A DNA stretch of 64,000 nt, taken from positions 124,001 to 188,000 of the forward strand of contig NZ_JARVSM010000001.1 in the NCBI RefSeq assembly GCF_030209175.1, given 5' to 3'. This document shows, piece after piece, positions 7,477 to 16,394 of the stretch. This DNA comes from Pseudomonas sp. efr-133-TYG-5. GTDB taxonomy: Bacteria; Pseudomonadota; Gammaproteobacteria; Pseudomonadales; Pseudomonadaceae. The notes under the pieces were generated by a model, which ran no database searches, had not been told where the DNA came from, and saw only the letters and a list, made by a program, of their open reading frames with translations. Position 1 is the first letter of the stretch. Each line of letters opens with the position of its first letter. The position numbers and the translations under genes were made by a program.

Positions 7477-8709
7477 ATGAATGTATTTGCACCGCTGACG
7501 CTGCCCAACGGTTCGATCATCAACAACCGCATCGCCAAAGCCGCCATGGAAGAGAACATGGCCGATGCCGACCAGGCACCTTCCGAAGCGCTGATGCGGC
7601 TTTATCATGCCTGGGCTGAGGGTGGCGCCGGGCTGATCATCACCGGCAATGTGATGGTCGATGGCCGGGCCATGACCGGCCCGGGTGGAGTGGTGTTGCA
7701 GGATGATCAGCAACTGGAAAAATTCAAGCGTTGGGCGCGCATCGGTCGCTCCGGCGGCGCGCAATTCTGGCTGCAGATCAATCACCCGGGCCGGCAGATG
7801 CAGGCCAACCTTGCGCAGAAAACCTGGGCGCCGTCAGCCGTGCCGCTGGAGCTGGGCAACATGTCCAAGCGTTTCGCCATGCCGCACGCCATGACGGCAA
7901 GCGTGATTGCCGACGTCATTCAGCGCTTCGCAACGACTGCCCGCCTGGGTGAACAGGCGGGTTTCACCGGTGTGGAAATCCACGCCGCCCATGGCTATCT
8001 GCTCAGTCAGTTCCTCTCGCCGCTGACCAACCAGCGAACGGACGAGTGGGGCGGTTCACTGGAAAATCGCGCACGCCTGCTGCTGGAAATCGTCAAGGCA
8101 GTGAAGGCTGTGGTTTCCGTGGATTTCGCCGTCGCGGTCAAACTCAATTCGGCTGATTTTCAGCGCGGCGGCTTCACTGCCGCTGACGCGAAGAGAGTCG
8201 TCGAATTACTCAATAACCATGGCGTAGACCTGGTCGAACTCTCGGGAGGCAGTTACGAAGTCCCCGCCATGCAAGGTGAGGCCCGCGATGGTCGGACCCT
8301 GGCGCGGGAGGCGTACTTCGTCGAATTTGCCCGCGACATTCGCACTGTTGCCCATATGCCGGTGATGGTCACTGGCGGCATACGGCGCCTGCCGGTTGCC
8401 GAGAGCGTCGTGCAGAGCGGTGTCGACATGGTCGGCATCGGCACGGCGCTGGCCATCGATCCACACTTGCCGCGCGAATGGCGGCTGGGCAAAGACACCG
8501 CCCCACAATTGCCAGCGATCACCTGGAAGAACAAAGCCATGGCTGCCTTGGCCAACATGGCGGTGGTGAAGTTTCAGCTGCGCAAACTCAGTCGAGCCAA
8601 ACAGCCCGATCCGAACGTGTCGCCGTTGCGTGCGTTGGTGATGCAGCAACTCGCGATGGCATTGCGTACCCGGCAATATCGGCGCTGGGTGGCCGGGCGT
8701 TCGATGTGA
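7477..8709 (+). CDS. NADH:flavin oxidoreductase / Old Yellow Enzyme family
   Basis: The protein has 410 residues. It is an FMN-dependent (beta/alpha)8 barrel of the OYE/2,4-dienoyl-CoA-reductase type. Visible signatures are LQINHPGRQ, GVEIHAAHGYLLSQFLSPLT, NQRTDEWGGSLENRARLLLE and the phosphate-binding MVTGGIRR and GIGTALA loops. There is no C-terminal Fe-S/FAD extension, so it is a stand-alone ene-reductase. The ATG at 7477 starts the conserved barrel (MNVFAPLTLPNG); the open frame upstream runs through the MerR-type promoter and is not coding. It is the last gene of the MerR-linked cluster. Its likely role is reduction of activated C=C bonds of electrophiles; the substrate is unknown. Confidence 0.88.
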   Translation: MNVFAPLTLPNGSIINNRIAKAAMEENMADADQAPSEALMRLYHAWAEGGAGLIITGNVMVDGRAMTGPGGVVLQDDQQLEKFKRWARIGRSGGAQFWLQINHPGRQMQANLAQKTWAPSAVPLELGNMSKRFAMPHAMTASVIADVIQRFATTARLGEQAGFTGVEIHAAHGYLLSQFLSPLTNQRTDEWGGSLENRARLLLEIVKAVKAVVSVDFAVAVKLNSADFQRGGFTAADAKRVVELLNNHGVDLVELSGGSYEVPAMQGEARDGRTLAREAYFVEFARDIRTVAHMPVMVTGGIRRLPVAESVVQSGVDMVGIGTALAIDPHLPREWRLGKDTAPQLPAITWKNKAMAALANMAVVKFQLRKLSRAKQPDPNVSPLRALVMQQLAMALRTRQYRRWVAGRSM

Positions 8710-8815
8710 GATCAGCGCGTTGGCACCAGCATGACGCGGGCATTGCATTGGGTTCAGGTTCTGGCCTGCTTCTAGAGCGCCGATTGCTACCGCAACGCCG
8801 AAGTAACGGCCTCGC

Positions 8816-8847
8816 AGAGGACATGCCGCTTGGCCGGCATGTCCTCT
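8816..8847. terminator. Strong hairpin between convergent genes
   Basis: A perfect 12-bp stem (AGAGGACATGCC at 8816-8827 with 8836-8847) and 8-base loop lie between the OYE gene and the convergent MDR dehydrogenase. No clear T-run follows on either strand, so efficient intrinsic termination is not certain. Confidence 0.5.
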
Positions 8848-8854
8848 GGGTTAA

Positions 8855-9865
8855 TCAAGCAACCTTGATCACCACTTTGCCAAAGGCGCCGCGAGCCAGG
8901 TGCTCGAATGCCTTGTGGGCGTCGTCGAATGCATAGGTCTGATCGATCACCGGGCGAATCGCATGCTCGTTAAGGAATTCGTTCATGCGATCAAATGACG
9001 AGCGCGGCGCCACCGCAATGCCACGCACAGTGGTCTGGCGGAAGATCAGTGGCATCAGGCTCAACGTGGTGGTTTGCCCGGTGAGAAAACCAATCTGTGC
9101 AATCTTCCCGGCGGCCTTGGTGGCCAGGATGGATTGGTTCAGACCCTCGCCACCGGCGACATCCAGAAGCAGGTCGACGCCTTTGCCATCGGTGAGCTTC
9201 AAGACTTCCTCTTCCCAGCGCGGGAAGGTTCGGTAGTTCACCCCGGCCACGGCACCCAGTTTTTTCACCGCGTCGAGATTGGCGTCGCTGCTGGAGGTCA
9301 CGATCACCTTGGCACCAAGCGCGGTGGCCAGTTGCACGGCGAAAATCGATACGCCGCCGGTGCCTTGAACCAGCACCGTCTGGCCCGGCTGAATCTGGCC
9401 GTAGTCGACCAGCGAATACCACGCCGTGAGCGCTGCAATGGGCAGGGTCGAGGCTTCCTCATCGGACATGTTGTCCGGCGCACGAACCGCGCTTTCTTCA
9501 TGAATGATCATGTACTCGGCCAGGCCACCTGGCAGCGGCATGCCGAAGCAGTAGGCCGGCTCATCCGGTCCTGGCTCGCCATCGATCCAGCGTGAGTAAA
9601 GGTGCGAGTTGACGCGGTCGCCCACTTTGAAGCGGCTGACGCCCGTACCCGCGGCGACCACCGTACCGGCGGCATCGCTGACCGGAATCAGTGGCTTGGG
9701 CACCAGGTGCGGTTCATAGAAACCATCGACGATCGCCTTGTCGCGGAAGTTGAGCGACACCGCGCCGATCTTGACCAGCAACTCGCCGGCCTTGGGTTCA
9801 GGGGTAGGGGTGTTGCTGAGGGCCAGATTATCGAGCCCGAAGTCGTTCAGAAGCCACGCTTTCAT
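8855..9865 (-). CDS. MDR-superfamily NAD(P)-dependent alcohol dehydrogenase-like protein
   Basis: The protein has 336 residues. A GroES-like N-terminal domain is followed by a Rossmann domain with VLVQGTGGVSIFAVQLA (about residues 165-181). The start MKAWLLNDFG at 9865 fits the fold; an in-frame upstream extension does not. The lining residues look like those of the zinc-independent zinc-type-like subgroup often labelled NAD(P)-dependent alcohol dehydrogenase. It is divergently transcribed from a LysR gene (10019), with an inverted repeat in the shared gap, so it is the probable target of that regulator. The substrate is unknown. Confidence 0.86.
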   Translation of the reverse strand: MKAWLLNDFGLDNLALSNTPTPEPKAGELLVKIGAVSLNFRDKAIVDGFYEPHLVPKPLIPVSDAAGTVVAAGTGVSRFKVGDRVNSHLYSRWIDGEPGPDEPAYCFGMPLPGGLAEYMIIHEESAVRAPDNMSDEEASTLPIAALTAWYSLVDYGQIQPGQTVLVQGTGGVSIFAVQLATALGAKVIVTSSSDANLDAVKKLGAVAGVNYRTFPRWEEEVLKLTDGKGVDLLLDVAGGEGLNQSILATKAAGKIAQIGFLTGQTTTLSLMPLIFRQTTVRGIAVAPRSSFDRMNEFLNEHAIRPVIDQTYAFDDAHKAFEHLARGAFGKVVIKVA

Positions 9866-9943
9866 GTGCCTATCTCCAGTGGATGTGAGTGACGCCATTG
9901 TTGCGAAGCGAGGCGGGGCAATAAATGCCGGTAACGGCACAGC

Positions 9944-9967
9944 ATTGTTATTTCATAAAACAACAAT
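9944..9967. promoter_or_regulatory. LysR-type operator candidate (ATTGTT-N12-AACAAT)
   Basis: Perfect 6-base arms ATTGTT (9944-9949) and AACAAT (9962-9967) lie in the 153-base gap between the divergent MDR dehydrogenase and LysR genes, about 52-75 bases before the LysR start. A second short dyad, TGCCG-GTAA-CGGCA, is at 9926-9939. Position and form fit a LysR site; binding is not shown. Confidence 0.5.
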
Positions 9968-10018
9968 CAGACTGATCGCAGGTGTGTTAGCCGCAACAAA
10001 CGAGAGTGAGAGGACGTC

Positions 10019-10936
10019 ATGGAGTTGCTGCAGTCGATGCAGGTATTTGCCCGATTGGCCGAGCTGGGCAGTTTCACTCGCGCAGCGGACGCCATCCAGA
10101 TCAGTCGCCCGCAGGTGACCCGCGCCATTCAGGAGCTGGAAGCGTCCCTCGGCGTTCGGCTGTTTCAGCGGACCACCCGCACGGTACGGTTGACCTCGGA
10201 AGGCGAACAATTCTACGAGCGCGTGAAAGCCATCCTCGGCGAGGTTGCCGAGGCGACGACCATGTTTGCGTCCCCAGGGTCAACACTGCGTGGCCGCTTG
10301 CGCGTCGACATCCCGACTGCGTTCGCACAGCCCGGGCTGATCGAAAGCCTGCGCGCGTTCAACAGTCGTTATCCGGCCATTGAACTGGTGCTGGGGGTCA
10401 CTGACAGAACGGTCGATCTGGTGGCGGAGGGCGTGGACTGTGCGCTGCGTATCGGCGAGCTGCCCAATTCCAGCCTGGTCGCTCGGCGCATTGGCATGGC
10501 GACCATGATTACCTGCGCGGCGCCGCGCTATCTGGAGGAACATGGCGAGCCAAAAACGCTGGCGGAACTGAGCGCACACCGCGGCGTTACCTTTCTCTCC
10601 GGACAGAATCAGCGTCCGCTCGCCTGGCAGTTTATCGATGGTGGTCGCGAGCAGTCGCACATCTGCCGCCACGGTATCACCGTCAACGAGTCCAACGCCT
10701 ATGTCGAGTGCGGCGTCGCAGGCTTCGGCATTCTGCAGGCCCCGGGCATCACCCTGGATCGTTTCCTGGCCAGCGGATCGCTGGTCGAGGTGCTACGCCC
10801 TTATCGACCGCATCCGCGGCCCGTATCGGTGATCTACCCGAGCCGTTCGCACCTGGCACCGCAGGTCGACGTGTTTGTCGACTGGCTGCGCGAACAGTTT
10901 CCGAGCATTTATGGGCACTGGCTGGAAGGCCGTTGA
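10019..10936 (+). CDS. LysR-family transcriptional regulator
   Basis: The protein has 305 residues. The N-terminal winged HTH (about residues 5-63: FARLAELGSFTRAADAIQIS, then RPQVTRAIQELEASLG) is followed by a LysR substrate-binding domain of the CrgA-like subgroup (LFQRTTRTVRLTSEG, ALRIGELPNSSLVARR). It is divergent from the MDR dehydrogenase at 8855-9865 and is likely its regulator. A GAGCGCG hairpin just past the stop (10935-10955) may mark the transcript end. Confidence 0.9.
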   Translation: MELLQSMQVFARLAELGSFTRAADAIQISRPQVTRAIQELEASLGVRLFQRTTRTVRLTSEGEQFYERVKAILGEVAEATTMFASPGSTLRGRLRVDIPTAFAQPGLIESLRAFNSRYPAIELVLGVTDRTVDLVAEGVDCALRIGELPNSSLVARRIGMATMITCAAPRYLEEHGEPKTLAELSAHRGVTFLSGQNQRPLAWQFIDGGREQSHICRHGITVNESNAYVECGVAGFGILQAPGITLDRFLASGSLVEVLRPYRPHPRPVSVIYPSRSHLAPQVDVFVDWLREQFPSIYGHWLEGR

Positions 10937-11104
10937 GCGCGGTAATTTCGCGCTCTACCTGGACACCTCTCATCCTCGCGAGGGCAAAAGGTTGGTTTGT
11001 TTCTACGCCCTGACTGTAGGGGCGAAATCAATGCTCACTGTATCTGCTTCTGCCGATCCAGCGCCGGTTAGCATGATCCGTCTCCTTCGAGGAAGGATTG
11101 CCCT

Positions 11105-11734
11105 ATGCCGGACGTCACAAACCTGTACCTGTTCATCGGTGCAGTATTGCTGTTACTGATAGTGCCTGGCCCTAATATGGCCATCGTTACCAGCCATGCA
11201 GTTGCACACGGCTGGCGCGCCGGTCTCGCCGCTGCCTTGGGCATAACCCTGGCCGATGTACTGATGACGGTTACCGTGAGCACAGGGCTCGGTGCGTTGG
11301 TAATGAGTTGGGCTCCCGCGTTTGACTTGGTGCGCTGGGCAGGGGCTTGTTATCTGATGTGGTTGGCGTGGCAGGCCTTGAAGTCGCGCCCGACAGACAC
11401 GGGTTCTCACGCCACCCAGGCGTCAGAAGGGAAGATATTTGTCCAGGCGACATTCAATAGCCTGTTGAATCCCAAGGCGCTGCTGTTCTTCATGGTCTTT
11501 CTGCCGCAGTTCGTAACCACAGGCGGCAGTCACGTAACCACGCAATTGATGTTCTTAGGATTGCTGCTCGCATTAATCGCCTTGATCTTCCATTCCCTGC
11601 TCGGACTGTGCGCCGGACGACTGCATGGTCGACTCCGTGAAGGCCTGATCGATAGACGCCTCGGGGCCTACTGCTTCGCTGCGGTGATGGCTTCACTGGC
11701 AGCGCGGTTGTTACTGCTCGGCCGACCGAGTTAA
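11105..11734 (+). CDS. LysE/RhtB-family translocator
   Basis: The protein has 209 residues with about six membrane segments and the family N-terminus: a first helix (LFIGAVLLLLIVPGPNMAIV), then the AHGWRAGLAAALGI loop. The short loop at about 100-112 and the NPKALLFFMVFLPQFV segment are typical. LysE/RhtB proteins export amino acids or related metabolites from the cytoplasm. The substrate is unknown. The ATG at 11105 follows AAGGA about 12 bases upstream. It stands alone between a LysR gene and a terminator-like hairpin. Confidence 0.88.
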   Translation: MPDVTNLYLFIGAVLLLLIVPGPNMAIVTSHAVAHGWRAGLAAALGITLADVLMTVTVSTGLGALVMSWAPAFDLVRWAGACYLMWLAWQALKSRPTDTGSHATQASEGKIFVQATFNSLLNPKALLFFMVFLPQFVTTGGSHVTTQLMFLGLLLALIALIFHSLLGLCAGRLHGRLREGLIDRRLGAYCFAAVMASLAARLLLLGRPS

Positions 11735-12075
11735 AGATCCACCAGAATGGCTTCGCCTGCCTCGCAGTCGCTTGTACGTTGCACCGTCTGATAACGGTGC
11801 AACGTCCTTGATCATTACTGCTTGATCAAATCACGCAGCTTCCAGCTCTGTAAAAGACGTTCTCTTCTACCTATTCAGCCTGAAGATCACCAGCCAGACT
11901 TCCAAGGATTACTGGCTTCATTTGGCAATTGGCATCGCAGGCTGAGAATGGGTTATCAGAAATGGAAATATGATCGTATTTTTTCATGCCTTTTCTGGCT
12001 GATCACGTTTCCTCTGCTAGGTTTTCTAAAGAAGATTTTGCACCCCGAGAAACCGCCCAGCAGGGAAACTACCGT
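11735..12075. other. Intergenic stretch, 341 bases
   Basis: It holds the hairpin at 11776-11805, then an AT-richer stretch (about 11940-12060) that probably carries the promoter of the DUF1254 genes. A short open frame at 11822-12079 lacks an RBS and recognisable features and is not called. No RNA gene is recognised. Confidence 0.5.
11776..11805 (+). terminator. Terminator-like hairpin after lysE-type gene
   Basis: A perfect 12-bp stem ACGTTGCACCGT (11776-11787) / ACGGTGCAACGT (11794-11805) with a 6-base loop lies 42 bases after the LysE-type stop codon. The T-run is poor (CCTTGATC). Confidence 0.55.
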
Positions 12076-13530
12076 ATGAACAAAACGCCTGTATTCGTCA
12101 GCGGTCTGCTCGCTGCTGCAGTATTGCTCGGCACAGTGGCCGCGGAAGCGCAGACCTTGCCGGTAGCGCAGGTACCTGGTCCTGAAACCGACGTGAAGGT
12201 CACTGAAACCTACGTAAGAATGATGGCGCGGGAGGCGTATTTCTGGGGTTGGCCGATGGCCAACATTTACAACCGCCGACTGAAGTTCAAGGACCTGCCG
12301 CAGGCCGGCTTGATGGGTGGCATCGTGCCTGTGGCACCGATCAATCATCTGTCGATGCTTACCGACTACATCTCGCCGGGAGAACGCCTGGTAGCCTGCC
12401 CGAACCAGGATGTGGTCTACGGCGCTGGCAGTATTGCGCTGGATCTGGAACCGGTGGTCTTGCAGGTTCCGGACTTTGGCGAGCGGTTCTGGGTTTATCA
12501 GGTGGTGGATCTGCGCTCCGACAGCTTCGCCGAGCTGGGAAAGATGTACGCCACTAAACCCGGTTTCTACCTGCTGGTCGGGCCGGACTGGAACGGCAAG
12601 GTACCTGAAGGCATCACCCAGGTATTTCGCGCAAAAACCAATACCGGTTTCGTGATTCCGCGGGTATTCCAGGATGATACCGCCGAAGATCGCAAGGCCA
12701 TCCAGCACGATCTAGCGGGCATCGACATGTACCCGCTGTCCAAATACGACGGCAAACTCAAACAGCGCGACTGGAGCCAATCGCCGAAATTCCCGGCAGA
12801 AGCGGCAGGGGCCGAAGAAACCCGTTGGGTGCTTCCGGAAAAGTTTTTCGAGGAGCTGCCGGCGATTCTCAAGGACGCCAAACCGTTGCCGGGCGAGGAG
12901 GCGCGCTATGCACAACTGTCTGTGTTGGCACAAATTGCCCAGCGCGATCCTGAGCTGAAAAAAGCCATGATCGACGAGGCGCAGAAGTCTGATGCAGAAG
13001 TGGTCAAGCCACTGTTGCAGTTCCGCAACTACGGCAAGCAATTGCCCAATCACTGGAGCACCATCGACAACGGTGCAGCGTTTGGCACCGATTACTTCCT
13101 GCGCACGGCGGTCGCCCGATCAAACATCTTCGTCAACAAACAGATCGAGACCAAGTACTTCTACCAGGACCTGGATGAGTCCGGCACCCGGCTCAACGGC
13201 GCCCAGCGCTACAGCGTGACCTTCCCCAAAGGCGCGCTGCCACCGGTCAAGGGCTTCTGGTCGCTGACGCTGTACAACCAGCAGCATTTCTTCGCCGAAA
13301 ACTCGTTGGGCCGCTATTCGCTGGGCACCAAGAACAAGTCGCTCAAGACCAATGCCGATGGCTCGCTGACGCTCTACGTGCAGAGTGACTCACCAGGGAC
13401 GGACAAGGAAAGCAACTGGCTACCGGCGCCCAAGGGCGCTGACTTCTCGCTCTACGTTCGTGCCTACTGGCCGGAAGCGGCCGCGTTGAATGGCCAGTGG
13501 ACGCCACCGGCAGTCGTCAAGGTCAACTGA
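12076..13530 (+). CDS. Exported DUF1254/DUF1214-domain protein (first of pair)
   Basis: The protein has 484 residues. A signal peptide (about residues 1-24, LLAAAVLLGTVAAEAQ) is followed by an N-terminal DUF1254 region (EAYFWGWPMANIYNRR, then NQDVVYGAGSIALDL) and a C-terminal DUF1214 region (PPVKGFWSLTLYNQQHFF, then NSLGRYSLGTKNKSL). The family is common in proteobacterial periplasms and has no firmly established enzymatic role. The ATG at 12076 gives a proper signal peptide; the longer frame does not. A second DUF1254 gene follows after 33 bases and an outer-membrane protein gene after that, suggesting a cell-envelope unit. Confidence 0.85.
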   Translation: MNKTPVFVSGLLAAAVLLGTVAAEAQTLPVAQVPGPETDVKVTETYVRMMAREAYFWGWPMANIYNRRLKFKDLPQAGLMGGIVPVAPINHLSMLTDYISPGERLVACPNQDVVYGAGSIALDLEPVVLQVPDFGERFWVYQVVDLRSDSFAELGKMYATKPGFYLLVGPDWNGKVPEGITQVFRAKTNTGFVIPRVFQDDTAEDRKAIQHDLAGIDMYPLSKYDGKLKQRDWSQSPKFPAEAAGAEETRWVLPEKFFEELPAILKDAKPLPGEEARYAQLSVLAQIAQRDPELKKAMIDEAQKSDAEVVKPLLQFRNYGKQLPNHWSTIDNGAAFGTDYFLRTAVARSNIFVNKQIETKYFYQDLDESGTRLNGAQRYSVTFPKGALPPVKGFWSLTLYNQQHFFAENSLGRYSLGTKNKSLKTNADGSLTLYVQSDSPGTDKESNWLPAPKGADFSLYVRAYWPEAAALNGQWTPPAVVKVN

Positions 13531-13563
13531 ACCGATTTCCAACTGCGTTGATAAGGACAGTCC

Positions 13564-15057
13564 ATGGACCGTTTGCGCACCACACTGACGGCCCTGGCCG
13601 CAAGCATCGCTCTAAGCGGCCTGGCGGATGCCGCGTCACGCTATGAAGAGCTGGCCGATCTGCCCTTTGAAAAGGGCTTCCCGACCGAAGCAACGGCGCG
13701 CAGTCTGATTGATGAACTGGTGTTTCAGCGCGCGGTGCAGTCGTATCTGTGGGCCTTGCCGGCGATCAACATCTGGTCAATGAAGGAAGCCTCAGAGAAG
13801 CAGTTCGGTGCCGGTTACAACATCCTGCCGACCTGGAAGAAACGCATCAATGCCAAGACCCTGGTGACGACGCCGAACTCCGATCTGGTCTACGCCATGA
13901 GTTATCTGGATTTGCAGAAGTACGGCCCACTGGTGGTCGAAGCTCCGCCTGGCGTGCAGGGCATGTTCGATGACTTCTTCCAGCGACCGGTTGTCGGGCC
14001 GACCATCGACGGCAGGACCTGGCGTGGCGACGTGGGCCTGGCCGGCCCCGACAAAGGCAAGGGCGGCACCTATGTGCTGCTCCCGCCTGATTACAAGGGG
14101 CCGGAACCGACAGAGGGATTCGTCTACCGTTCGCGCACCAACAACGTGTTCCTGTTCTGGCGCACCTTCTTCAAGGACCCAAAAGACCTCAGTGTGCCGG
14201 TGGCAGAGGTCGAGCGCACGAAGATCTATCCACTGGGCAAGAAGGATTCGGCCCTGCCGATGCAATTCCCCGACGCCAGCGGCGCACCGATCAACATGCT
14301 GTTTCCCGAGGACGGTCGTTACTTCGACATGCTCACGCGCTTCATCGACGCCGAAGCCGTCGACCCGGCGGACATGGACATGCGCGGGTTCCTGCACACT
14401 CTGGGCATCGAGAAGGGCAAGCCCTTTGCCCCGGATGCCGAACGACGCAAGCTGCTGGATGAAGCGGCACGCACCGCGTTCAAGATGAGCAAGGTGGTGA
14501 CCAGTCACCTGCTGTACAAAGAGCCGGGCGGTCTCTACTACACGGATCGCCAGTACGTGAACACCTTCGCCGGGGAGAACACCGAGTTCCAGTCCAGCGG
14601 CAGCTTCACCAATCTTGAACAACGCGTGGCGTTCTTCACCTCGGCCTACTCGGACAGCCCGGGTATGGTCATGAACATGGTCGGTGCCGGCGCCAAGTAT
14701 CCCGCCACCACCCGTGACGCCGAGGGTAAGTTCCTCGACGGCGCCCAGACCTACAAGCTCAACCTCCCGGCCAACGTCCCGGCAGCTTTGTTCTGGTCGG
14801 TCACCGCCTACGACAACCTGACCGCGTCCGGTCTGGACAACGGCCAGCCGTTTCCGTCCCTCAACCAGATGGATAAACCGGCGCAGAACAGCGACGGCTC
14901 CACCGACATCTACTTCAGCCCGACCTCGCCGGGCGAGGGCAAGAACTGGATCAAGACCGTACCGGAGAAGGGTTTCCTAGTGATCGTGCGGCTGTATGGG
15001 CCGAAGCAGGCCTTCTTTGACCAGAGCTGGAAGCCGAGTGACCTGATCAAGCAGTAG
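13564..15057 (+). CDS. Exported DUF1254/DUF1214-domain protein (second of pair)
   Basis: The protein has 497 residues. A signal peptide (about 1-23, LAASIALSGLADAAS) is followed by DUF1254 (QRAVQSYLWALPAINIWSMK, then TPNSDLVYAMSYLDLQ) and a C-terminal DUF1214 domain (ALFWSVTAYDNLTASGLDN, then TDIYFSPTSPGEGKNWIKT). It is related in layout to the preceding gene but diverged in sequence, consistent with an old duplication. It starts 33 bases after that gene with a GGAC-type RBS, so both are likely one transcript. The function is unknown. Confidence 0.85.
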   Translation: MDRLRTTLTALAASIALSGLADAASRYEELADLPFEKGFPTEATARSLIDELVFQRAVQSYLWALPAINIWSMKEASEKQFGAGYNILPTWKKRINAKTLVTTPNSDLVYAMSYLDLQKYGPLVVEAPPGVQGMFDDFFQRPVVGPTIDGRTWRGDVGLAGPDKGKGGTYVLLPPDYKGPEPTEGFVYRSRTNNVFLFWRTFFKDPKDLSVPVAEVERTKIYPLGKKDSALPMQFPDASGAPINMLFPEDGRYFDMLTRFIDAEAVDPADMDMRGFLHTLGIEKGKPFAPDAERRKLLDEAARTAFKMSKVVTSHLLYKEPGGLYYTDRQYVNTFAGENTEFQSSGSFTNLEQRVAFFTSAYSDSPGMVMNMVGAGAKYPATTRDAEGKFLDGAQTYKLNLPANVPAALFWSVTAYDNLTASGLDNGQPFPSLNQMDKPAQNSDGSTDIYFSPTSPGEGKNWIKTVPEKGFLVIVRLYGPKQAFFDQSWKPSDLIKQ

Positions 15058-15152
15058 GCGAATTCGTTGCCCCGCCAGTCAGGCGTTTTAACGCGAGCAG
15101 CGGGGTGATCTGAACCGTGACCCTTCGATTAGTTTTCTAGCGTGGCACACCA

Positions 15153-15171
15153 GCTCTCCGAACGGGAGAGC
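15153..15171. terminator. Small hairpin between DUF1254 and barrel genes
   Basis: The 7-bp stem GCTCTCC (15153-15159) / GGAGAGC (15165-15171) has a 5-base loop and lies in the 160-base gap. No T-run follows. It could be an attenuator or RNA-stability element rather than a full stop. Confidence 0.3.
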
Positions 15172-15217
15172 CTGGGTCCTACGTCTCAGTCCGCCGGGTG
15201 AAGTGGAGTGCAAATCG

Positions 15218-16267
15218 ATGCAATCAACAAGGATTCGGTCAAGCTTGACACTCTGCGGTGCGGTACTCAGCGGTCTGGCCAGTGCCGCCAGCCCTCTGCC
15301 GCAATTGAGCAGCCATTCCGCAGGAACGGCTGAGGTTGATCCGGAAAAATGCCATCAGCTGCAACAGGACTTCGACATTGACCTGAAAGAGGTGGTCAAG
15401 GCCGGCTGCGAGCCGTCCACCGAACAGATATCCAAACTGATGGACAACCCGGTGGGCAACCTGGTCCTGCTGTTCAACCAGTACGACTACACCGCCCTCA
15501 AAGGTCCGCACAGCAACGGTACACGGATGCTCGGCAAATACAGTTTCATGCCGACCTTTCCGATCTCTCTTGGCGAGGACTGGAACCTGATCAACCGCTT
15601 GCCCATCAGCTATGTCAGTGCCCCGGTTAACCACAGGGCCGGTAACCTGATCGGTATGGGCCCCAACGAGTTGCTACATGATCGCGGCGACTTCGCCTCG
15701 GTTGTGCAGGATCCGTTCGATCGCACCAGCGGTCTTGGCGACCTGGCCTACGTCGGTGTGTTCTCGCCTAAGGAACCGATTCGCTTTGCCGGGGGTGGCA
15801 AAATGGTCTGGGGTTTCGGCCCGACCGCGATGTTTCCCACTGCCGAAGAAGACGTGCTTGGCACTGGAAAATATTCGCTGGGCCCGGCGTTCGTCGCCGC
15901 GTATCTCGGCCCGGACTGGACCCTCGGCGTGTTCCCGCAGCACTGGTGGTCAGTTGGCGGTGACAGCAAGCGCAAGGATGTCAGCCTGACCAATGTGCAG
16001 TACTTCATTCAGCGCGCCATCCCGGGGCCAGAACAATGGCGCATCGGCATGACCCCCAATATCACTGTCAACTGGAAGGCCGAGGGCGGCAACAAAGTCA
16101 CATTTCCCATCGGTATCGGCGCTGGGCGAATCTTCAATTTCGGCAAGTTGCCGGTGCGGATTTCCGGGGAAATTCAGTATTCGGCGATTCATCCCGATGA
16201 CCTGATCAGCAGCCGCTGGAATTTCCGGCTGTCGTTCATTCCAGTCATACCTACCTTTATGTTTTGA
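15218..16267 (+). CDS. Outer-membrane beta-barrel protein, phenol-degradation MetA/transporter-like
   Basis: The protein has 349 residues. A signal peptide (about 1-24, GAVLSGLASAAS) and a mature part rich in alternating aromatic strands end in Phe (IPVIPTFMF), the usual outer-membrane insertion signal. The layout resembles the Phenol_MetA_deg family (often labelled transporter or neuromedin U). The ATG at 15218 is chosen because GGAG lies 9 bases upstream; a GTG at 15203 is weaker. It lies 160 bases after the second DUF1254 gene in the same direction. It may be a channel for whatever the DUF1254 pair handles (inference). Confidence 0.72.
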   Translation: MQSTRIRSSLTLCGAVLSGLASAASPLPQLSSHSAGTAEVDPEKCHQLQQDFDIDLKEVVKAGCEPSTEQISKLMDNPVGNLVLLFNQYDYTALKGPHSNGTRMLGKYSFMPTFPISLGEDWNLINRLPISYVSAPVNHRAGNLIGMGPNELLHDRGDFASVVQDPFDRTSGLGDLAYVGVFSPKEPIRFAGGGKMVWGFGPTAMFPTAEEDVLGTGKYSLGPAFVAAYLGPDWTLGVFPQHWWSVGGDSKRKDVSLTNVQYFIQRAIPGPEQWRIGMTPNITVNWKAEGGNKVTFPIGIGAGRIFNFGKLPVRISGEIQYSAIHPDDLISSRWNFRLSFIPVIPTFMF

Positions 16268-16292
16268 GTATTACCCCCGAGCTGCAATCCAC

Positions 16293-16350
16293 TGCCGACA
16301 GCTTCCCTCACACTGATCCATTGTGGACAGGGGATGGACGGCTGTCGGCA
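16293..16350. terminator. Long inverted repeat between convergent genes
   Basis: Ten-base arms TGCCGACAGC (16293-16302) and GCTGTCGGCA (16341-16350) flank an inner CCCTCACA...TGTGGACAGGGG pairing. The resulting long hairpin lies between the barrel gene and the convergent GFA gene. No strong T-run is present on either side. Confidence 0.45.
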
Positions 16351-16394
16351 CTTAGATGGATCACTATTCAGAATGTGACGACTGACCACCGAGC

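Noticed and set aside
11822..12079. Short frame before the DUF1254 gene
   Set aside because: No RBS and it overlaps the probable promoter and the true start at 12076.
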